Shown in pieces: positions 5,901 through 9,222 of a stretch of 9,222 bases of DNA. Below the pieces are notes generated by a model. That model did not search any database. It worked only from the letters and a program-made list of their open reading frames with translations, and was not told where the DNA came from. The stretch lies in NCBI GenBank assembly GCA_017550055.1, contig JAFYMM010000084.1, positions 1-9,222 of the forward strand, in the 5' to 3' direction. The DNA comes from Paludibacteraceae bacterium (GTDB taxonomy: Bacteria > Bacteroidota > Bacteroidia > Bacteroidales > Paludibacteraceae). The translations under genes were made by a program, and so were the position numbers. Numbering within the stretch: the first letter of the stretch is position 1; every line of letters begins with the position of its first letter.

Positions 5901-5926
5901 AGTTGAAATGTGAAAGTTTCAAGTTC
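5885..5926 (+). repeat. Six AAAGTTG-type heptads at the sufE 3' end
   Basis: Six consecutive 7-bp units in one register: AAAGTTG, AAAGTTT, AAAGTTG, AAATGTG, AAAGTTT, CAAGTTC. The first two encode the end of SufE and its stop; the others lie in the 104-bp gap before the next gene. The unit differs from those at 667-736 and 9142-9222, but the period is the same. The rest of the gap (5927-6004) shows no TAnnTTTG box. Confidence 0.8.
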
Positions 5927-6004
5927 TTTGTTGAGTTTGTGCTCGGTATAGTTTAGATTGTGTTTATTTTACCGAATCGTCTTTTTTAAATTTAAATTTC
6001 AAAA

Positions 6005-7180
6005 ATGTCTAGGTTATATTATTTTAATCCAGATCATGATTTGGCCTTGGCGAATGGGAATGCTCATTTTCAGGCACCAGAATCGGCAGTTGCTTTTGCC
6101 GATGATTTGTCGTTATTGCCATGTTGGTTTGCAGAAGAGGTTGCATCGGAGGTGTTAAGTGATCAGGAATTTACGGAAGATTTGAATGTGTTGGGTTTAG
6201 ATGTTGCTACGATTCCATTGTTTTCAAAAGATAAAATAGAAGAGTTCAAGGTAGAGCCTTGGGGGTGGGATATGGCCGTGCGTAAGTTCTTTTTGAATAA
6301 TGGAGTTGCAGAAAAATTGTTGCCTACATTAGAACGGATAGAAGAATATAAGCAGTTGGCTCACCGTAGATTGACAATTGAAGCGATGAATTATTTGAGG
6401 GGGAGAGCTGTTAATTCTAATTTATTGCCCCAATCAGCAGTAGAGTTGGTTACTATGGCTGATGTTAATGCTTTTGCATCGAAATATGAAGAGGTGGTTT
6501 TTAAAGCACCTTGGAGTGGTAGCGGTAAAGGAGTTTTTTGGTCTTCGGGACAATTGACACCGAGTCTTTCGGGATGGTGTAAACGTGTGATAGAGAAGCA
6601 AGGATCAGTAATGGGAGAGGTGGCTTATAACAGAGTGCAAGATTTTGCGATGGAGTTTAAAGTTGGTCGTGGAGATGTTACTTTTGCTGGGTATTCGTTG
6701 TTTTTTACTGAAGGTAGTGGAATTTATCGTGGAAATTATTTGTTGTCGAATGAAGATATTGAGGCGGAGTTGTCGAAATGGGTTTCGGTTGATTATTTGA
6801 ATTGGATACGTGAAGAATTAACTAATTTTTTGCGTGAGAAGGTGGCAAAAAATTATGCTGGATTTGTAGGGGTGGATATGTTTGTTTATTCAGAAATGCA
6901 AGATGAGGTAAATTATAAGATAAACCCAGTAGTAGAATTTAATCTTAGAATGACAATGGGGATGGTGGCACGAGTGCTTTATGACCGTTGTGTGTGTAAA
7001 GGGGCTAAAGGGATGTTTACGATAGACCATTGTCCACCAGGCGAGTTATTGCGTGAACATCATATACAAATAGAAGAAAATCCAATTGAAATAGAGGAAG
7101 GAAGATTCAAAAAAGGATATTTTTCATTGTGTCCTGTGACGGAGAATACGGTGTATAGGGCAAGTATAATGCTAAAATAG
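6005..7180 (+). CDS. ATP-grasp-like protein of unknown substrate
   Basis: This 391-residue protein starts M-S-R-L-Y-Y-F-N-P-D-H-D-L-A-L-A-N-G, an opening I recognise from uncharacterised Bacteroidales proteins. Several features suggest an ATP-grasp enzyme. V165-F-K167-A-P-W followed by S171-G-S-G-K-G176 looks like the nucleotide-binding lysine and glycine-rich loop. E205 falls where an adenine-side acidic residue would be. G289-V-D291-M-F-V and N307-P-V-V-E311-F-N313-L-R315 match the usual metal-binding D...E-x-N with a nearby arginine. ATP-grasp enzymes ligate carboxylates to amines or thiols through acylphosphates; the substrate here cannot be read from sequence. There is no signal peptide or membrane segment, so it is cytosolic. 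It lies 104 bp after sufE, could share its transcript, and has no clear promoter or Shine-Dalgarno site. No peptide-tailoring or biosynthetic partner is adjacent. The fold assignment is inferred from motifs only. Confidence 0.75.
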   Translation: MSRLYYFNPDHDLALANGNAHFQAPESAVAFADDLSLLPCWFAEEVASEVLSDQEFTEDLNVLGLDVATIPLFSKDKIEEFKVEPWGWDMAVRKFFLNNGVAEKLLPTLERIEEYKQLAHRRLTIEAMNYLRGRAVNSNLLPQSAVELVTMADVNAFASKYEEVVFKAPWSGSGKGVFWSSGQLTPSLSGWCKRVIEKQGSVMGEVAYNRVQDFAMEFKVGRGDVTFAGYSLFFTEGSGIYRGNYLLSNEDIEAELSKWVSVDYLNWIREELTNFLREKVAKNYAGFVGVDMFVYSEMQDEVNYKINPVVEFNLRMTMGMVARVLYDRCVCKGAKGMFTIDHCPPGELLREHHIQIEENPIEIEEGRFKKGYFSLCPVTENTVYRASIMLK

Positions 7181-7233
7181 GTTGTTTTATTCATTTTTTT
7201 TTGATTTTTGTAGTAAGATTAAAAAAAATATAT

Positions 7234-7241
7234 TACCTTTG
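7234..7241 (+). promoter_or_regulatory. Promoter of the Omp28-type lipoprotein gene
   Basis: TACCTTTG, followed by CAG, matches TAnnTTTG exactly, and TTTG at 7207-7210 is a candidate -33 element 23 bp upstream. The leader of roughly 50 nt is almost pure A/T with no Shine-Dalgarno site, as is common before well-expressed Bacteroidota genes. Confidence 0.7.
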
Positions 7242-7296
7242 CAGTCTGATTATTAATCTTAATCTTTTATCTAATAATTATTAAATTTTTAATTTT

Positions 7297-9036
7297 ATGA
7301 ATTTGAAAAATTTATTTAAAGCATTATTTGCTTTTGTTGCATGTATAGTGCTTTTTGTTGCTTGTGAACCAAAAAATACAGGATTGACAGAAGAACAAAA
7401 GGAAGAAGTTTATCTTGTAGGAAACTGTAAAAAAATTGGTATGCATGGCTCATTAATGGGTATGGCGGATGGTAAAAATCATACATATTCGGCTGCATCA
7501 TTATTAAGCATGGAGAACTTAACAGAGAAAGGAACACATTTGATGGGTATTCGTGCATATATAGGTGATAAAGTTACAAATGCTACTGTTTGGGTTGGTG
7601 AAGATTATGAAAACCCTACTACTGTTAAGGAGTTCACATATAAAGAAGGTGGTTGGCAATACATTTTGTTTGATGAACCGCTAAAATTGAATGTGAATAA
7701 TCCTGATTTTTATATTGGTTATACTATAACAACTAATAGTAGTTCTGTTTTAGGCGCAGAATCTGCAAGTAAATCGCAAAAAACAGAATGGATTGCTATT
7801 GATGGTACATGGCAATTGTTGAGTAAAGCAGCAGGAAATGCTTTGTGGTCAATTCAAGCAATTGTTACAGGAGGTGATTATTCTGCAGAAAATCAACATG
7901 ACCTTGTGGTTGAAAATGTTGTGTGTCCTAAGAGTGCAACTGCAGGTGAAGACTTGAATGTAACATGTGAAGTTCGTAGTGCGGGAATTAAGTTAACTAA
8001 GAATATTGATGTGAAATGTACGTTTGGTGGTTCGTCTGTAACAGCTACAATCACAGAGCCTTTGATGAATGGACAATCTGCAATAGTTGTGTTCCCTGCA
8101 ATTAAGGCTCCTAACGCAGGAGGTCTTTCTGATTTGGTTGTTTTGGCAGAGGAATTTAATGCTATTGATGATAAAACTGCGGATAATAAATCTAAAAAAT
8201 CACTTAGAGTTTATACAGAAACTACACCTCGTAACTGTGTGTTAATTGAGCAATTTACAGGTCAAGATTGTCCTAACTGTCCTGGTGGCGCAAAACAAAT
8301 GACTACATCAATTGAAGGTATGAATAATCCTGAAAAAGCAGTGTGGGTTGCACATCACACATACTACACAGATGATTTTTCTTTGAATGAAAGTGCAGTT
8401 ATTGCATCTGCATTAAGTGCTAATTTTGCTCCAGCATGTAATCTTAATCGTATTCCACGTGATTACGGAACAGGCACAGAAGAACTTATTTGGCATCCAG
8501 GTTATTCAACAACAAAAATGCTTGAAGATGCTTTGGCAGAACCAGGTCTTGCTACAATTGAAATTAATCGTACATATAATGCTGAAACTCGTGAATTGAC
8601 AGTTGAAGTAAAAGGTCGTTCAATAGATAGTAAAGCTTATATTACAACAATTATCACACAAAGTGGAATTGAAGCACGTCAATCAGGTGCAACAGGTACA
8701 TATACACACAATAATGCGCCACGTGCATTCTTGACAGCTGGTAAAGGAGATAAACTTGAATTGGATGCAGATGGAAATTATGTAGTTACATATACATATA
8801 CAATTCCAGAAAAAGTGGGTAAATTTGAATGTTTGCCAGAAAATATGGCAGTTGTTGCATTTGTTCATGGTAATATTTCAAGTGCAGATGAGCGTTTGGT
8901 TTATAATGCAGATTATGTAACTGTTGTTCCAGAAGTTGATGCTGCTGTGATGCGTGCAATGACTCTTTATAATGAAGTAGAGGTTGATATGTTTAATGTT
9001 GAACTTAAAACTTGGGCAGAACAAGTTTGTCGTTAA
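7297..9036 (+). CDS. Omp28-type outer-membrane lipoprotein with CxxC motif
   Basis: This is a 579-residue predicted lipoprotein. The signal peptide covers residues 1-22 and the lipobox-like site is F20-V-A-C23. Three regions follow. Residues about 38-193 form a beta-sandwich with a GGWQYILF turn (118-125) and an I140-G-Y strand, resembling modules seen in Bacteroidota surface proteins. Residues about 200-306 look like a CARDB/Ig-type domain. Residues about 312-550 match the Omp28 family, opening with V315-L-I-E-Q-F-T-G-Q-D-C325-P-N-C328-P, a thioredoxin-like CxxC. Omp28 of Porphyromonas is an outer-membrane protein; a thiol-disulfide or adhesion role here is inferred. I see no Por-type C-terminal sorting domain. 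The gene stands alone between its own promoter and a strong terminator. Its leucines are a mix of CTT, TTA and TTG and it uses CGT arginine, unlike its TTG-dominated neighbours, which suggests high expression. Confidence 0.85.
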   Translation: MNLKNLFKALFAFVACIVLFVACEPKNTGLTEEQKEEVYLVGNCKKIGMHGSLMGMADGKNHTYSAASLLSMENLTEKGTHLMGIRAYIGDKVTNATVWVGEDYENPTTVKEFTYKEGGWQYILFDEPLKLNVNNPDFYIGYTITTNSSSVLGAESASKSQKTEWIAIDGTWQLLSKAAGNALWSIQAIVTGGDYSAENQHDLVVENVVCPKSATAGEDLNVTCEVRSAGIKLTKNIDVKCTFGGSSVTATITEPLMNGQSAIVVFPAIKAPNAGGLSDLVVLAEEFNAIDDKTADNKSKKSLRVYTETTPRNCVLIEQFTGQDCPNCPGGAKQMTTSIEGMNNPEKAVWVAHHTYYTDDFSLNESAVIASALSANFAPACNLNRIPRDYGTGTEELIWHPGYSTTKMLEDALAEPGLATIEINRTYNAETRELTVEVKGRSIDSKAYITTIITQSGIEARQSGATGTYTHNNAPRAFLTAGKGDKLELDADGNYVVTYTYTIPEKVGKFECLPENMAVVAFVHGNISSADERLVYNADYVTVVPEVDAAVMRAMTLYNEVEVDMFNVELKTWAEQVCR

Positions 9037-9054
9037 TTTATATAAAATTTATTT

Positions 9055-9088
9055 AGAAGCATCGAAAATTTTCGGTGCTTCTTTTTTT
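9055..9088 (+). terminator. Intrinsic terminator after the Omp28-type gene
   Basis: AGAAGCA (9055-9061) pairs with TGCTTCT (9076-9082). The inner CGAAAATTTTCG (9063-9074) continues the stem through one T.G pair, and seven T follow at 9082-9088. It lies 18 bp after the stop codon and is the strongest terminator in the window. Confidence 0.9.
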
Positions 9089-9120
9089 GTAAATCTTTTT
9101 GTTATATCGAAAAGTATTAG

Positions 9121-9128
9121 TAACTTTG
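9121..9128 (+). promoter_or_regulatory. Promoter for a gene beyond the right edge
   Basis: TAACTTTG, followed by CAC, is an exact -7 match, and TTTG at 9098-9101 is 19 bp upstream, the best-spaced pair in the window. No coding start is visible before the end, so the gene it serves lies outside. The heptad tract at 9142-9222 would form its leader. Confidence 0.75.
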
Positions 9129-9141
9129 CACGATATTATAG

Positions 9142-9222
9142 AATTAAGAATTAACAATTAATAATTAATAATTTGGAGATTGATTTGGGTGAGAAAAGCC
9201 TAATTCTTAGCTCCTAACTCCA
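9142..9222 (+). repeat. Heptad tract in the leader of the off-window gene
   Basis: Five AT-rich heptads, AATTAAG, AATTAAC, AATTAAT twice and AATTTGG, occupy 9142-9176. A less regular spacer follows. Pyrimidine-rich heptads TCTTAGC and TCCTAAC, with a partial TCCA, occupy 9205-9222 and are in register with the first block (offset 63 bp, nine units). Read toward the downstream gene, this is the same order as the tract at 667-736 read on the minus strand. The tract may continue past the window edge. Confidence 0.8.

Noticed and set aside
5958..6158. Plus-strand 66-codon frame overlapping the start of the ATP-grasp-like gene
   Set aside because: It overlaps a long, motif-bearing reading frame and shows no domain or ribosome-binding site.

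Overview
The window looks like chromosomal DNA from an AT-rich member of the Bacteroidales (Bacteroidota). The evidence is four or five copies of the Bacteroidota -7 promoter box TAnnTTTG, usually TAnnTTTGCA, placed before genes; weak use of Shine-Dalgarno sites; a DUF6242-type lipoprotein and an Omp28-type lipoprotein, both typical of this phylum; and a Bacteroidota-style DusB and AroA. The plus strand is strongly G-rich over C whichever strand is coding, so leucine is CTN in the two minus-strand genes and TTG in the neighbouring plus-strand genes.

Layout. On the minus strand, 1-660 holds a two-gene operon: a DUF59/MIP18-type iron-sulfur assembly protein, followed with an ATGA overlap by lpxH (lipid A synthesis), which is cut by the window edge. 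A divergent promoter region (661-799) follows, with one TAnnTTTG box on each strand. On the plus strand come dusB (tRNA dihydrouridine synthase), a 161-bp gap with a duplicated hairpin element, lgt (lipoprotein diacylglyceryl transferase), a DUF6242-like lipoprotein, aroA (EPSP synthase), sufE (sulfur acceptor/transfer), a 391-residue protein with ATP-grasp features but unknown substrate, and a 579-residue Omp28-type lipoprotein with a CxxC motif. A strong intrinsic terminator follows, then a promoter for a gene beyond the right edge.

How the genes fit together. Most are housekeeping: envelope building (lpxH, lgt and two lipoproteins that Lgt would modify), iron-sulfur metabolism (DUF59 protein, SufE), aromatic amino acid synthesis (aroA) and tRNA modification (dusB). 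The DUF6242 gene, aroA and perhaps sufE and the ATP-grasp gene could be one transcript from the promoter at 2809-2816. The Omp28-type gene has its own promoter and terminator.

The main non-gene signal is a set of short tracts with a strict 7-bp period. Two of them (667-736 and 9142-9222) have the same architecture relative to the downstream gene: a TAnCTTTGCAC promoter box, then AT-rich heptads starting about where transcription should start, then pyrimidine-rich heptads of the form TCCTMAY. Others supply the last codons and stop codons of dusB and sufE. I found no clear sign of a defence island, CRISPR array, transposase or RNA gene.
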